Assembly (NCBI GenBank): GCA_902168115.1
Contig: CABHPB010000009.1
Span: 1-64,000, forward strand
Length of the DNA: 64,000 nucleotides
Origin: an uncultured Methylopila sp.
GTDB taxonomy: Bacteria > Pseudomonadota > Alphaproteobacteria > Rhizobiales > Methylopilaceae
Direction of reading: 5' to 3'
Shown: piece after piece, positions 15,616 to 27,079 of the stretch
Position numbering within the stretch: position 1 is the stretch's first letter
Layout of the letters: every line of letters begins with the position of its first letter
The notes under the pieces: model-generated
Told to the model about the DNA's origin: nothing
Seen by the model: the letters and a program-made list of their open reading frames with translations, nothing else
The model's database searches: none
Program-made: the position numbers and the translations under genes

Positions 15616-17037
15616 ATGAGCCGCCTGGTCGTCGTCTCCAATCGCGTCCCGGCGCCGAAGCCCGGCGGCGCCTCCGCCGGAGGGCTCGCCGTCGCGCTGT
15701 CGGGCGCGATGGAGGCCCGCGGCGGCGTGTGGTTCGGCTGGTCCGGCGACACCGCGCCCGCGGACTCAGCGGAGCCGGAAGAGGCGCGGGTCATCGTCAA
15801 GGACAAGGTGACCTACGCCCTGGTCGACCTCACCGAGCGCGACCTCGAGGACTACTATTCGGGCTTCTCCAACCGGATGCTGTGGCCGCTGTTCCACTAT
15901 CGGATGGACCTGACCGAGTTCACGCGGCTCAATCTCGGCGGATATTACCGCGTCAACAAGCTGTTCTCGAAGCTCCTTCTCAAGATGGTGGAGCCCGACG
16001 ACCTCGTCTGGGTCCACGATTATCATCTGGTTCCGCTCGCGGCCGATCTGCGCGCCGCGGGCCTCAAGAACCGGATGGGCTTCTATCTTCACATCCCCTT
16101 CCCGCCTCCTGACATCCTCACCGTCCTGCCGAACCACGCCGATATCGTGCGCGGGCTCGCGGCATACGACGTCATCGGGTTCCAGACGCCGTACGACGTC
16201 GAGAACTTCGAGACCTATCTGCGCCGGGAGAAGCTCGGGCGCCGGCTCAGCGGCGACCGCTTCGTCGTGCATGGCCGCCCGGTCACCGTCCTCGCTCTGC
16301 CGGTCGGCATCGAGACCGAGGAGTTCGCCAGGACGGCGCAGGCCTCCGAGAAGAACGCGCTGGTCCGGCGCGCGAAGGAGAGCCTGCTCGGCCGCAGCCT
16401 CATCATCGGCGTCGACCGGCTGGACTATTCGAAGGGCATCGCCGAGCGCATCCAGGCCTACGAGTCGTTCCTGACGCTCGACACCGAGTGGCGCAACCGC
16501 TGCACCTATCTGCAGATCACGCCGAAGTCGCGATCCGAGGTCGCGGAGTACGCCCAGATGGAGCGGGAGGTCGCCGAGCTCGCCGGCCGGGTCAACGGCG
16601 CGCATGCCGACCTTGACTGGACGCCGATCCGCTACGTCAACCGCGCCGTCGGCCGGAACGCGCTGGCCGGGCTCTACAGACTCGCGCGTGTCGGCCTCGT
16701 GACGCCGCTTCGCGACGGCATGAACCTCGTCGCCAAGGAGTTCGTCGCCGCCCAGCAGCCGAAGGATCCCGGCGTGCTGCTGCTCTCGCGCTTCGCCGGC
16801 GCGGCGCACGAACTCGACGGCGCGCTGATCACGAACCCTTACGACATCGACGGCACCGCCGGAGCGATCGCGCGGGCGCTGGAGATGCCGCTCGACGAGC
16901 GCTTCGACCGCTGGTCGAGGATGTACGAGCGCATCCGCGACCACGACGTCGTGTGGTGGTGCGACAGCTTCCTCAAGGCGCTCGAGCATGCCGGCGGCGA
17001 CGTCGGTCAGGTTCGGCCGATCAAGGCGGCGGGGTGA
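15616..17037 (+). CDS. otsA: Trehalose-6-phosphate synthase
   Basis: A 473-residue GT20 glycosyltransferase that makes trehalose 6-phosphate from UDP-glucose and glucose 6-phosphate for osmotic and desiccation tolerance. The family N-terminus is [15 protein letters not shown]. Other signatures are [39 protein letters not shown] and [16 protein letters not shown] (phosphate and UDP binding). No otsB (trehalose-phosphatase) gene is adjacent; it may be elsewhere. The gene is followed by tRNA-Val. Confidence 0.96.
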   Translation: MSRLVVVSNRVPAPKPGGASAGGLAVALSGAMEARGGVWFGWSGDTAPADSAEPEEARVIVKDKVTYALVDLTERDLEDYYSGFSNRMLWPLFHYRMDLTEFTRLNLGGYYRVNKLFSKLLLKMVEPDDLVWVHDYHLVPLAADLRAAGLKNRMGFYLHIPFPPPDILTVLPNHADIVRGLAAYDVIGFQTPYDVENFETYLRREKLGRRLSGDRFVVHGRPVTVLALPVGIETEEFARTAQASEKNALVRRAKESLLGRSLIIGVDRLDYSKGIAERIQAYESFLTLDTEWRNRCTYLQITPKSRSEVAEYAQMEREVAELAGRVNGAHADLDWTPIRYVNRAVGRNALAGLYRLARVGLVTPLRDGMNLVAKEFVAAQQPKDPGVLLLSRFAGAAHELDGALITNPYDIDGTAGAIARALEMPLDERFDRWSRMYERIRDHDVVWWCDSFLKALEHAGGDVGQVRPIKAAG

Positions 17038-17119
17038 GACGCCCGAAGTTGCGACGACGCGTGCGATGCAGATTGAAATCGGCCGCCGTCGGCGGTATGA
17101 ACCCGCTTCCGCACGGTAC

Positions 17120-17194
17120 GCCCGAATAGCTCAGCGGGAGAGCACACCCTTCACACGGGTGGGGTCACAGGTTCGATCCCTGTTTCGGGCACCA
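17120..17194 (+). tRNA. tRNA-Val (anticodon CAC)
   Basis: A complete cloverleaf: acceptor stem GCCCGAA/TTCGGGC, D arm TAGCTCAGCGGGAGAGCA, anticodon stem CACCC/GGGTG with loop TTCACAC (anticodon CAC), T arm ACAGG-TTCGATC-CCTGT, and an encoded CCA end (17192-17194). It reads GUG codons. No direct repeat of its 3' end is visible nearby, so I see no sign of an integrated element. Confidence 0.96.
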
Positions 17195-17349
17195 TTCTTT
17201 CCAAACGATCTCCAGATCGCTCCGCATGATCGGCACGGGCGTCCGTCCAGACGAACGCGCCATGGCCGCCGAGACGCGATCTCCAGAGTGAGCGCGACCC
17301 AAGCGCACGTAAGCATTTCTACGGACTTCGCGCCAGAACCGGGACGCCT

Positions 17350-17679
17350 ATGCTCGCGCAACGGATTGCGGGCGTTCCGATGCGCGAGTTCGGCTCGGCT
17401 CAGATGCGCGATCTGCAGGGGTGCGGCGTCATGGCCGGGCATACGCGGCAGAGACGTTTCCGCCTGTTCGCCCTCTGTGGCCGTCTCGACGGATCCGACG
17501 CCTTCGAGACGGCGATCGCCGCCCTCGACCGCGCGCGCCTCCACCACCTTCTCAGAGAGACGCAGGTCAAGATTTTCCTGAACGAAGACGAGATCGATCT
17601 TGACGATCTCGCCGACCACGCCGAGATCGAGGCGAGATCGTTCGCCATCGTTCATCCTGGCCTGTGCTGGAGCGCATAA
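17350..17679 (+). CDS. Hypothetical protein (orphan)
   Basis: A 109-residue frame with high GC at third codon positions over much of its length. The C-terminal half is acidic and helical (LNEDEIDLDDLADHAEIEAR). No signal peptide, membrane segment or family was recognised. A frame on the other strand runs through the tRNA and is unlikely. The start is uncertain; ATG at 17350 lacks a clear ribosome site, and a shorter form from an internal Met is possible. Confidence 0.4.
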   Translation: MLAQRIAGVPMREFGSAQMRDLQGCGVMAGHTRQRRFRLFALCGRLDGSDAFETAIAALDRARLHHLLRETQVKIFLNEDEIDLDDLADHAEIEARSFAIVHPGLCWSA

Positions 17680-17807
17680 TTGCCGCGCCCCAACGTCATG
17701 TTTAGACGGCATATAGTCTTTTTACATATTCGCTCGTCTGGCGTCAGTGGTTCTGACGGTCACAAACCGGCTCGGCGTCGATATAACAAATTCGTTACGG
17801 AGGTTTC

Positions 17808-17832
17808 GGAACGTCCCCTCCCGCGAAGTGTT
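17808..17832 (+). promoter_or_regulatory. EcfG-like promoter for secreted peptide gene
   Basis: GGAAC (17808-17812), a 16-bp spacer, then TGTT (17829-17832), one base from the CGTT consensus. It is placed 65 bp upstream of the ATG at 17898. The surrounding region from 17680 is relatively AT-rich and holds no other feature I can support. Confidence 0.5.
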
Positions 17833-17897
17833 GGCTGAGTGAGGAAGCGCGTCCCCAGAAGGACGCCCAGCTCTCCGCAACACTGGGAGGAATAGTC

Positions 17898-18182
17898 ATG
17901 AAACGTATGATCATCGCCGCGTCTGCGCTTGCGCTCATGTCCGGCGTCGCCGTCGCCCAGACTGCGCCGTCAAGCGCCGACAAGCCCGGCGCGTCCGGGC
18001 AGCAGCCGACGACCGATCCGAAGCAGACCTCGCCCGGCACGACCGGCGCGATGCAGAACCAGACGGGCGGCGTGGCCACCAGCCCGCAGGACGTCCAGAA
18101 GCAGGGCGGCGCCGCGACCGCGCCGGGCCATCAGGGCGAGGCAGGCAAGTCCTCTACCGGCGGCTCCGGAAAGCCGCAGTGA
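17898..18182 (+). CDS. Small secreted Ser/Gly/Pro/Gln-rich protein
   Basis: A 94-residue exported protein with a clear signal peptide (MKRMIIAASALALMSGVAVA). The mature 74 residues are low-complexity, hydrophilic and lack hydrophobic core residues (TAPSSADKPGASGQQPTT and similar), so it is probably intrinsically disordered. GGGAGG lies 9 bases before the start. Similar short disordered exported proteins are common in stress-exposed Hyphomicrobiales. The EcfG-like promoter upstream and terminator downstream make it a stand-alone gene, plausibly a general-stress protein. Confidence 0.7.
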   Translation: MKRMIIAASALALMSGVAVAQTAPSSADKPGASGQQPTTDPKQTSPGTTGAMQNQTGGVATSPQDVQKQGGAATAPGHQGEAGKSSTGGSGKPQ

Positions 18183-18202
18183 GGCGTCCCAACGTCACCA
18201 AC

Positions 18203-18238
18203 AAAGAGGCCGTCCGACTTGCGTCGGGCGGCCTCTTT
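18203..18238 (+). terminator. Rho-independent terminator
   Basis: A 15-16-bp stem (AAAGAGGCCGTCCGAC against GTCGGGCGGCCTCTTT, one mismatch) with a 4-nt loop (TTGC) and a run of five T. It ends the small secreted-protein transcript. Confidence 0.9.
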
Positions 18239-18348
18239 TTCGTCGGAATCGCCGCAGCGCAGCAAGCAAAATTCTGGAGAATAGCGCGATTTCGTGATCT
18301 GCTGCAGTCGTCATCGAGAATGCAAAAAGCAGGCGGGAGGATGACGTC

Positions 18349-18591
18349 ATGCAATGGTTGAAGCTCACGACGCCCGGCAACCACGAAATCTTCGTCAACA
18401 TGTCGCTGGCGGTTCACATGCGCCGCTTCGGCGACAAGACGACGATCGACATGCTGACGAGCGCGATGGACCGGACGCACGCCATCGGCGTGCACGAGAC
18501 CCCCGAGGAAATCCTGCAGAAGATGTGCGACTGCGGCTGGGTCACGAAGCAGGACATCGAGCGCGCCACCGCGTCGCCGGTTCCGAACTAG
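18349..18591 (+). CDS. Small hypothetical protein, FlbD-like pattern
   Basis: An 80-residue cytosolic protein. The order of strands, WLKLTTPGNHEIFVNMSLAV, then TTIDMLTS, then VHETPEEILQKM, resembles short proteins such as FlbD that carry a sequence of hydrophobic strands ending in an ET-x-EEI helix, but the match is weak and no flagellar genes are nearby. GGGAGGA lies about 8 bases before the ATG. Two cysteines (MCDCGW) are close together. Confidence 0.6.
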   Translation: MQWLKLTTPGNHEIFVNMSLAVHMRRFGDKTTIDMLTSAMDRTHAIGVHETPEEILQKMCDCGWVTKQDIERATASPVPN

Positions 18592-18622
18592 CGACGCGCC
18601 GACCTTTCCGGCGGGCGCCGCT

Positions 18623-18982
18623 TCAGCGCGTGAGGCCGAGGTCGCCGAGCGCGGCAAGATAGTCGGACAACATTTCGTCGCCACGCTCGCCGAAATCGCG
18701 CAGCGCGCGCCACGTGTAGATGCCCGTGTCGTGGCCGTCGTCGAAAACCAGCCGCACCGCGTAGGTCCCGACCTCGCGCACGTCGCGGATGGTCACGTTG
18801 CGCTTGCCCGGGACGATCGTCTTCTGATCCGGCGAATGGCCCTGCACTTCCGCGCTGGGGCTTTCGACCCTGAGAAGCTCGGCCGCGATCGCGTGCCGCG
18901 CCCCGTCGCCCCATGAGATCGTCAGCGTGCGTCCGTCCGGCGAGAGCCTGAGCTCCGTCGGCCAGCCTGCGTCATCGGTCAT
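18623..18982 (-). CDS. DUF971 domain protein
   Basis: A 119-residue protein with the DUF971 pattern, also found as the N-terminal domain of gamma-butyrobetaine hydroxylase: LRLSPDGRTLTISWGDG, LRVESPSAEVQGH, then VGTYAVRLVFDDGHDTGIYT. DUF971 is a small beta-rich domain, sometimes fused or linked to iron-sulfur carriers. It is divergent from moaA, a radical SAM iron-sulfur enzyme, which hints at a shared role but is only context. ATG at 18982 is preceded by GGAGGACC. Confidence 0.85.
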   Translation of the reverse strand: MTDDAGWPTELRLSPDGRTLTISWGDGARHAIAAELLRVESPSAEVQGHSPDQKTIVPGKRNVTIRDVREVGTYAVRLVFDDGHDTGIYTWRALRDFGERGDEMLSDYLAALGDLGLTR

Positions 18983-19204
18983 GGTCCGGTCCTCCTGTCG
19001 CGATCCGTTGCGTGCGGGCCGCGCCGTTCTATGCAATGATCCGTTGGCGTCCCAGATCGGCGACCGGGCTTGCCCCCGCCGCGCGGGCTTCATAGCTTGG
19101 GGGCGAGCGATCGGACAGCGGCGAACTGCACGCCGTTTCGATCAAGGCCTGTTCGCGGATGAGCGGCGGGTCGGATACACGAACAAGAAGAGTTCGCGCC
19201 GCCG

Positions 19205-20227
19205 ATGGACGCCGCGCCTTACCCGATCCAGACGCCCCTGATCGATCCGTTCGCACGACGGATCAGCTATCTGCGCGTCTCCGTCACCGACCGGTGCGAT
19301 TTCCGCTGCGTCTACTGCATGTCGGAGCACATGACGTTCCTGCCGAAGCGGGAGCTGCTGACGCTGGAGGAGCTCGATCGCCTCTGCTCGGCCTTCGTCG
19401 GGCTCGGCGTGAAGAAGCTGCGCCTGACCGGCGGCGAGCCGCTGGTGCGGCGGAACCTGATGAGCCTGATCCGCTCGCTCGGGCGGCATCTCGACAGCGG
19501 CGCGCTCGAGGAGCTGACGCTCACCACCAACGGCAGCCAGCTCGCCGCCCACGCCGCCGACCTCTATGCAGCGGGCGTCCGGCGCATCAACGTCTCGATC
19601 GACACGCTGGACCCGCAGAAGTTCAAGGACGTGACGCGCTGGGGCGACCTCGACCAGGTGCTCAAGGGCGTCGACGCCGCCCAGAAGGCGGGCCTCAAGA
19701 TCAAGATCAACACGGTCGCGCTCAAGGAGGTCAACGAGGACGAGATCCCGTCGATCGCGGAATGGGCGCACGGCCGCGGAATGGACCTGTCGCTGATCGA
19801 GACCATGCCGCTCGGCGACATCGAGGGCGACCGCACCGACCAGTACTTGCCGCTCAGCCTCGTCCGCGCGCGCCTCGCGAGCCGCTGGACGCTCAACGAC
19901 ATCCCCTATCGCACCGGCGGCCCCGCCCGCTATGTGAGCGTCGCCGAGACCGGCGGGCGCATCGGCTTCATCACCCCGCTGACGCATAATTTCTGCGAGA
20001 GCTGCAACCGCGTGCGCGTCACCTGCACCGGCACGCTCTACATGTGCCTCGGCCAGGAGGATGCGGCGGACCTGCGCGCGCCGCTCCGCGCCAGCGAGGG
20101 CGATGAGGCGCTGGTCGCTGCCATCCGCGAGGCGATCACGCGCAAGCCCAAGGGCCATGACTTCGTGATCGACCGCCGCGCCGCGAAGCCGGCGCTCGCC
20201 CGGCACATGTCGACCACGGGCGGCTGA
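19205..20227 (+). CDS. moaA: GTP 3',8-cyclase MoaA
   Basis: A 340-residue radical SAM enzyme that begins molybdenum cofactor synthesis by converting GTP to 3',8-cH2GTP. The N-terminal cluster motif is C31-DFR-C35-VY-C38. The second cluster is at C264-x2-C267-x13-C281, and the C-terminus ends in the required GG. No moaC, mobA or molybdopterin genes are adjacent, and no Moco riboswitch was seen in the 222 bp upstream, which hold nothing else recognisable. A GC hairpin (20275-20302) lies downstream without a T-run. Confidence 0.97.
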   Translation: MDAAPYPIQTPLIDPFARRISYLRVSVTDRCDFRCVYCMSEHMTFLPKRELLTLEELDRLCSAFVGLGVKKLRLTGGEPLVRRNLMSLIRSLGRHLDSGALEELTLTTNGSQLAAHAADLYAAGVRRINVSIDTLDPQKFKDVTRWGDLDQVLKGVDAAQKAGLKIKINTVALKEVNEDEIPSIAEWAHGRGMDLSLIETMPLGDIEGDRTDQYLPLSLVRARLASRWTLNDIPYRTGGPARYVSVAETGGRIGFITPLTHNFCESCNRVRVTCTGTLYMCLGQEDAADLRAPLRASEGDEALVAAIREAITRKPKGHDFVIDRRAAKPALARHMSTTGG

Positions 20228-20456
20228 GGCGGTCGCTTCCCCGCGACATCGTTGACTTGAAGCTCGCCGACGCTGCGCCGGCGAAGCGCATGCGCGCCGG
20301 CGACAACGTTCACGAAAACTGATCAGGCCATTCAAAAAAACTGTTTGATCACCGAAGGCACATCTCGCGCCTGCGGGTTCGGGATGCTAAGGGCGTACGA
20401 AAGACCAATAGTCGGGCGCGCCGGACGAGCGCGCGCCGCACCGGGGATTTCGGCAC

Positions 20457-21017
20457 ATGGGAGCACTGCTCGGCGTCAGTCGCGCGATCGACGCGATGAA
20501 CACCGTGATCGGGCGCGTCGCGATGTGGTTCACGCTTGCGGCGGTCCTGATCTCGACCGGCAACGCGGTCGTCCGCTATCTCGCGCCCCAGTACAGTTCG
20601 AACGCCTGGCTCGAGGCGCAGTGGTACCTGTTCGGCGCGACCTTCATGCTCTGCACGGCGTATACGCTGCTCAAGAACGAGCACATCCGCATCGACGTGC
20701 TCGCGAGCCGCTGGTCGAAATCGACGCGCGACTGGGTCGACGTCGCCGGGCACCTGCTGGTGCTGATCCCGTTCTGCCTGCTGATGATCTACGACCTGTG
20801 GCCGTTCGTGAAAGGCTCCTACCTGTCGGGCGAGGTCTCCAACAATCCGGGCGGACTGATCAAATGGCCGGCCAAGGCGCTCATCCTGGTCGGCTTCGTG
20901 CTGCTGCTGCTGCAGGGAATCTCTGAGCTCATCAAGCGCATCGCCGTCATCCGCGGGATCATTCCGGATCCGCATGAGGAGAAGCAGGAGTTCGACGACG
21001 ACCACGTCGTCGCCTGA
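20457..21017 (+). CDS. dctQ: TRAP transporter small permease (DctQ type)
   Basis: A 186-residue membrane protein with four helices, the small subunit of a tripartite ATP-independent periplasmic transporter. The family segment FMLCTAYTLLKNEHIRIDVL is present, as is VSNNPGGLIKWPAK before the last helix. It works with DctM and a periplasmic binding protein; 41 bp separate it from dctM. The C-terminus is acidic (EEKQEFDDDHVVA). Confidence 0.9.
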   Translation: MGALLGVSRAIDAMNTVIGRVAMWFTLAAVLISTGNAVVRYLAPQYSSNAWLEAQWYLFGATFMLCTAYTLLKNEHIRIDVLASRWSKSTRDWVDVAGHLLVLIPFCLLMIYDLWPFVKGSYLSGEVSNNPGGLIKWPAKALILVGFVLLLLQGISELIKRIAVIRGIIPDPHEEKQEFDDDHVVA

Positions 21018-21058
21018 CGCGCTTCTCCCTCGAACGACGCCGCGGAGCCTCAAGAGAA

Positions 21059-22585
21059 ATGATCGAACTCCTCACCCACAACATGGCCCCGATCATGTTC
21101 GCGGCCTTGGTGGTGTTCCTGCTGCTGGGCTACCCGGTCGCGTTCTCGCTCGCCGCCAACGGGCTGCTGTTCGCCTTCATCGGCATCGAGCTCGGCCTGT
21201 TCCAGCCGGACTTCCTGCAGGCGTTGCCGTTCCGCTTCCTCGGGGTGATGGAGAACGAGACGCTGCTGGCGATCCCGTTCTTCACCTTCATGGGCCTGAT
21301 CCTCGAACGATCGGGCATGGCGGAGGACCTGCTCGACACGATCGGCCAGCTGTTCGGCCCGACCCGCGGCGGCCTTGCCTACGCCGTCATCTTCGTCGGC
21401 GCGCTGCTCGCCGCGACGACCGGCGTGGTCGCGGCCTCGGTCATCTCGATGGGCCTGATCTCGCTGCCGATCATGCTGCGCTACGGCTACGACCGGCGGG
21501 TCGCCGCCGGCGTCATCGCGGCCTCGGGCACGCTGGCGCAGATCATTCCGCCGAGCCTGGTGCTGATCGTCATGGCCGACCAGCTCGGCAAGTCGGTCGG
21601 CGACATGTATCACGGTGCGCTCGTGCCGGGTCTCGTGCTCACCGTGCTCTACGCCGGCTATGTCTTCCTGGTCACGATGATCAAGCCGGACGCGGCGCCC
21701 CCGCTGCCGAAGGAGGCGCGCACCATCCGCGGCGCGGCGCTGATCGGCCGGGTGCTGTTCGTGCTGATCCCGCCGCTGGTGCTGATCGGCCTCGTGCTCG
21801 GCACGATCTTCATCGGCGTCGCGACCCCGACCGAGGGCGGCGCGATGGGCGCGTTCGGCGCGCTGGTGCTCGCCGGCCTGAAGCGCAAGCTCACCCTGCC
21901 GCTGATGGTCCATGCGCTGGAGGCGACGGCGAAGCTCTCGACCTTCGTGATCTTCATCCTGATCGGCGCGCGCGTCTTCAGCCTGACCTTCTATGGCGTC
22001 GGCGGCGACCACTGGGTGCAGAACCTGCTGACGGGACTTCCGGGCGGCCAGACCGGCTTCCTGATCGTGGTCAACATCCTCGTCTTCGTGCTGGCCTTCT
22101 TCCTCGACTTCTTCGAGCTCGCCTTCATCATCGTGCCGCTGCTGGGGCCTGCGGCCGCGGCGCTCGGCATCGACCTGATCTGGTTCGGCGTCATTCTCGG
22201 CGTGAACATGCAGACGTCGTTCATGCATCCGCCGTTCGGCTTCTCGCTGTTCTACCTGCGCTCGGTCGCGCCGAGGCGCGCCTACACCGACAAGATCACA
22301 AAGCAGCGGATCGAGGGGGTGACCACCGGACAGATCTATTGGGGCGCGATCCCCTTCGTGGTGATCCAGTGCATCATGGTCGCGCTGGTGATCGCCTTCC
22401 CGCAGATGGTGACGCACTACAAGAAGGCCGGCTCCGGCGTCGATCCGAGCTCGATCAAGATCGAGATCCCGGACATGGACTTCGGCGCGCCGCCCTCGGG
22501 CGGCGGCGGAAGCGGCGGCGGGCAGAAGAACGACGATCCGTTCGGCGCCCCGCCGCCGGACTTCCTGCCGCCGCCGCCGAAGTAA
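21059..22585 (+). CDS. dctM: TRAP transporter large permease (DctM type)
   Basis: A 508-residue inner-membrane permease with 12 or more helices that uses a sodium or proton gradient to import organic acids. Family features are LLGYPVAFSLAANG, PFFTFMGLILERSG, ASGTLAQIIPPSLVLIV and TPTEGGAMGAFGAL. The C-terminal 50 residues are an unusual Gly/Pro-rich tail (after PDMDFGAPPS) without membrane segments. No DctP/TakP-type binding protein gene is in the window, so the substrate is unknown. Confidence 0.9.
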   Translation: MIELLTHNMAPIMFAALVVFLLLGYPVAFSLAANGLLFAFIGIELGLFQPDFLQALPFRFLGVMENETLLAIPFFTFMGLILERSGMAEDLLDTIGQLFGPTRGGLAYAVIFVGALLAATTGVVAASVISMGLISLPIMLRYGYDRRVAAGVIAASGTLAQIIPPSLVLIVMADQLGKSVGDMYHGALVPGLVLTVLYAGYVFLVTMIKPDAAPPLPKEARTIRGAALIGRVLFVLIPPLVLIGLVLGTIFIGVATPTEGGAMGAFGALVLAGLKRKLTLPLMVHALEATAKLSTFVIFILIGARVFSLTFYGVGGDHWVQNLLTGLPGGQTGFLIVVNILVFVLAFFLDFFELAFIIVPLLGPAAAALGIDLIWFGVILGVNMQTSFMHPPFGFSLFYLRSVAPRRAYTDKITKQRIEGVTTGQIYWGAIPFVVIQCIMVALVIAFPQMVTHYKKAGSGVDPSSIKIEIPDMDFGAPPSGGGGSGGGQKNDDPFGAPPPDFLPPPPK

Positions 22586-22633
22586 GGCGGCGGACGGCGA
22601 GGCCATCGGTCTTCGAGCCAAAACATCTTGGTC

Positions 22634-22751
22634 GTCATGCCCGGACTTGATCCGGGCATCCATCCCCTCACCAGAGTTGGGATGTCGGAAACATCAGACG
22701 CCTCTGGCGCTTCCGCGCCCGATGGATCGCCGGGTCAGGCCCGGCGATGAC
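22634..22751. repeat. REP pair (BIME-like mosaic)
   Basis: Two REP palindromes in opposite orientation: 22634-22661 begins GTCATGCCCGG and 22725-22751 ends CCGGCGATGAC. Between them GTCGGAAACATCAGAC (22684-22699) forms a small hairpin that nearly recurs at 63769-63784. It fills the convergent gap between dctM and ligA, where it could terminate both transcripts. Confidence 0.7.
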
Positions 22752-22775
22752 GCTGCAGCCTGATCGAACTGGACG

Positions 22776-25296
<2,521 letters not shown>

Positions 25297-25344
25297 CGCT
25301 CCTCTCCGGCAACTTCGGGCTTCTGTTTCCGTATGGTACGCGCT

Positions 25345-27015
25345 TCAGCGCGCGCCCTCCAGCAGCCGCGCCGCAGCCGCCCTCGCCTCGTCGGTCACTG
25401 AGGCGCCGGCGAGCATGCGGGCGATTTCCTCCTTGCGGTCGGCCGCGGCGAGGCCCGCGACGCGGGTCACGACCCGCGTTTCGCCCGTCGCCTGCGCCTT
25501 CGAGATCAGGAAATGACGCCCTGCCCGCGCCGCGACCTGCGGCGCGTGGGTCACCGACAGCACCTGGACCCCGCGCGAAAGCCGCGCGAGACGCGCGCCG
25601 ATGGCGTCCGCCACCGCGCCGCCGACGCCTGTGTCGATCTCGTCGAAGACCAGCGTCGGGGCCGAGCCGCGATCTGCGAGCGCGACCTTCAGCGCCAGCA
25701 TGAAGCGGGAGAGCTCGCCGCCGGAGGCGATCTTGGCCAGCGGGCCGGGGCGCGTGCCCGGATTGGTCTGGACCCAGAACTCGACCCGGTCGACCCCGTC
25801 AGGACCTGCCGACGAGGGGTCGCTGACGATCTCGGTCGTGAAACGGGCCCGCTCCAGCTTGAGGTCCGGAAGCTCCGCCATCACCGCCGAATCGAGCGTC
25901 GCCGCGGCGGCGCGACGGGCGGCGCTGAGGCGCTCCGCGGCGGCCGCATAGGCCTCGCCGGCCGCCTTCGCCTCCTCGGCGAGCACTGCGAGCTTCGCCT
26001 CGCCGGCGTCGATCTCGGCAAGGTCGGCGCGAAACTTTTCCGCGAGCGCCGCGAGGTCGTCGGCGGGCGTAGCGTATTTGCGGGAGGCGGCGCGGAGCGC
26101 GAACAGCCGCTCCTCCAGCCGCTCCAGCTCCCGCGGGTCGAAGGCGGTCGCCTCGAGCGCGGCCTTGAGGTGCTGCTCGCCTTCGTCGAGGGCGACGAGC
26201 GCGGCGTCGAGCGCCTTGACGGCCGGCTCCACGAGCTCGGGCGAGGCCGCAGCGCGTCGCTCCAGGCGCCTGATGGCGTTGGCGATCTGGCTCGCGGGCG
26301 CAGCCCCGCCGGTCACCGCCTCGAAGGCTTCGTTGAGGTCCTCCGCCGCCTTCTCCGCGCGCATCATGGCGGCGCGTTTTTCGGCGAGCGTTTCCTCCTC
26401 GCCGGTCTCCGGAGCGAGGGTTCCGAGTTCCTCGGCGGCGTGGCGCAGATAGTCGGCTTCGCGGGCGGCGGCTTCGACGCGCGCCCTGTGGTCGGCGAGC
26501 GCGCGCTCGGCCGCCTTGCGCTTCGACCAGCCGTCGGCGACGGCGCGGGTCTCGGCGCCGAGCCCGCCATAGGCGTCGAGCAGGGAGCGGTGAGCGGACG
26601 GATCGACGAGCGCGCGGTCGTCATGCTGGCCGTGGATCTCGACCAGCGAGGCGCCGAGGCTTCTCAGCGCCTGCACGCTCACCGGCTGGTCGTTGACGAA
26701 GGCGCGGGTGCGGCCGTCGCGCGCCTGCACGCGGCGCAGGATCAGGTCGCCGTCGTCGGCGATGTCCTGCTCTTTAAGGACGGCGCGGGCGGGATGGTCG
26801 AGCGAGAGGTCGAAGACGGCCGTGACCTGGCCCTGCGCCTCGCCTTCGCGGACGAGCGCGCCGTCGCCGCGCCCGCCGAGCGCGAGGGAGACCGCGTCAA
26901 GCACGATGGATTTGCCGGCGCCCGTCTCGCCGGTGAGCACGGACAGGCCGTCGCCGAAATCGATGTCGAGCCGGTCGATCAGAACGATGTCGCGGATCGA
27001 GAGTCTGGCGAGCAC
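25345..27015 (-). CDS. recN: DNA repair protein RecN
   Basis: A 556-residue SMC-like ATPase for double-strand break repair. The N-terminal Walker A is GETGAGKS at 29-36. The coiled-coil arms span about 160-370 and are rich in Ala and Glu, with no hinge as long as in SMC. The ABC signature is IASGGELSR and the Walker B is TLVFDEIDTGVGG in the C-terminal half. It follows bamD in transcription by 64 bp, so it probably lies in the same or an adjacent operon. Confidence 0.96.
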   Translation of the reverse strand: MLARLSIRDIVLIDRLDIDFGDGLSVLTGETGAGKSIVLDAVSLALGGRGDGALVREGEAQGQVTAVFDLSLDHPARAVLKEQDIADDGDLILRRVQARDGRTRAFVNDQPVSVQALRSLGASLVEIHGQHDDRALVDPSAHRSLLDAYGGLGAETRAVADGWSKRKAAERALADHRARVEAAAREADYLRHAAEELGTLAPETGEEETLAEKRAAMMRAEKAAEDLNEAFEAVTGGAAPASQIANAIRRLERRAAASPELVEPAVKALDAALVALDEGEQHLKAALEATAFDPRELERLEERLFALRAASRKYATPADDLAALAEKFRADLAEIDAGEAKLAVLAEEAKAAGEAYAAAAERLSAARRAAAATLDSAVMAELPDLKLERARFTTEIVSDPSSAGPDGVDRVEFWVQTNPGTRPGPLAKIASGGELSRFMLALKVALADRGSAPTLVFDEIDTGVGGAVADAIGARLARLSRGVQVLSVTHAPQVAARAGRHFLISKAQATGETRVVTRVAGLAAADRKEEIARMLAGASVTDEARAAAARLLEGAR

Positions 27016-27079
27016 GGAGCGCCCTTCGCGCCGATCCTGCGGGCGCGAGCCGGCTGCGGACCGGCCCGCCTCGAACGGT

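Noticed and set aside
17120-17194. tRNA-Val as an integration site for a genomic island
   Set aside because: No integrase gene and no direct repeat of the tRNA 3' end is visible in the window.
17131-17712. Minus-strand frame of 193 codons
   Set aside because: It runs through the tRNA-Val gene and shows no recognisable motif; the plus-strand frame at 17350 has better codon bias.
18983-19204. Possible molybdenum cofactor riboswitch upstream of moaA
   Set aside because: I could not find the paired core expected of that riboswitch in this GC-rich gap.
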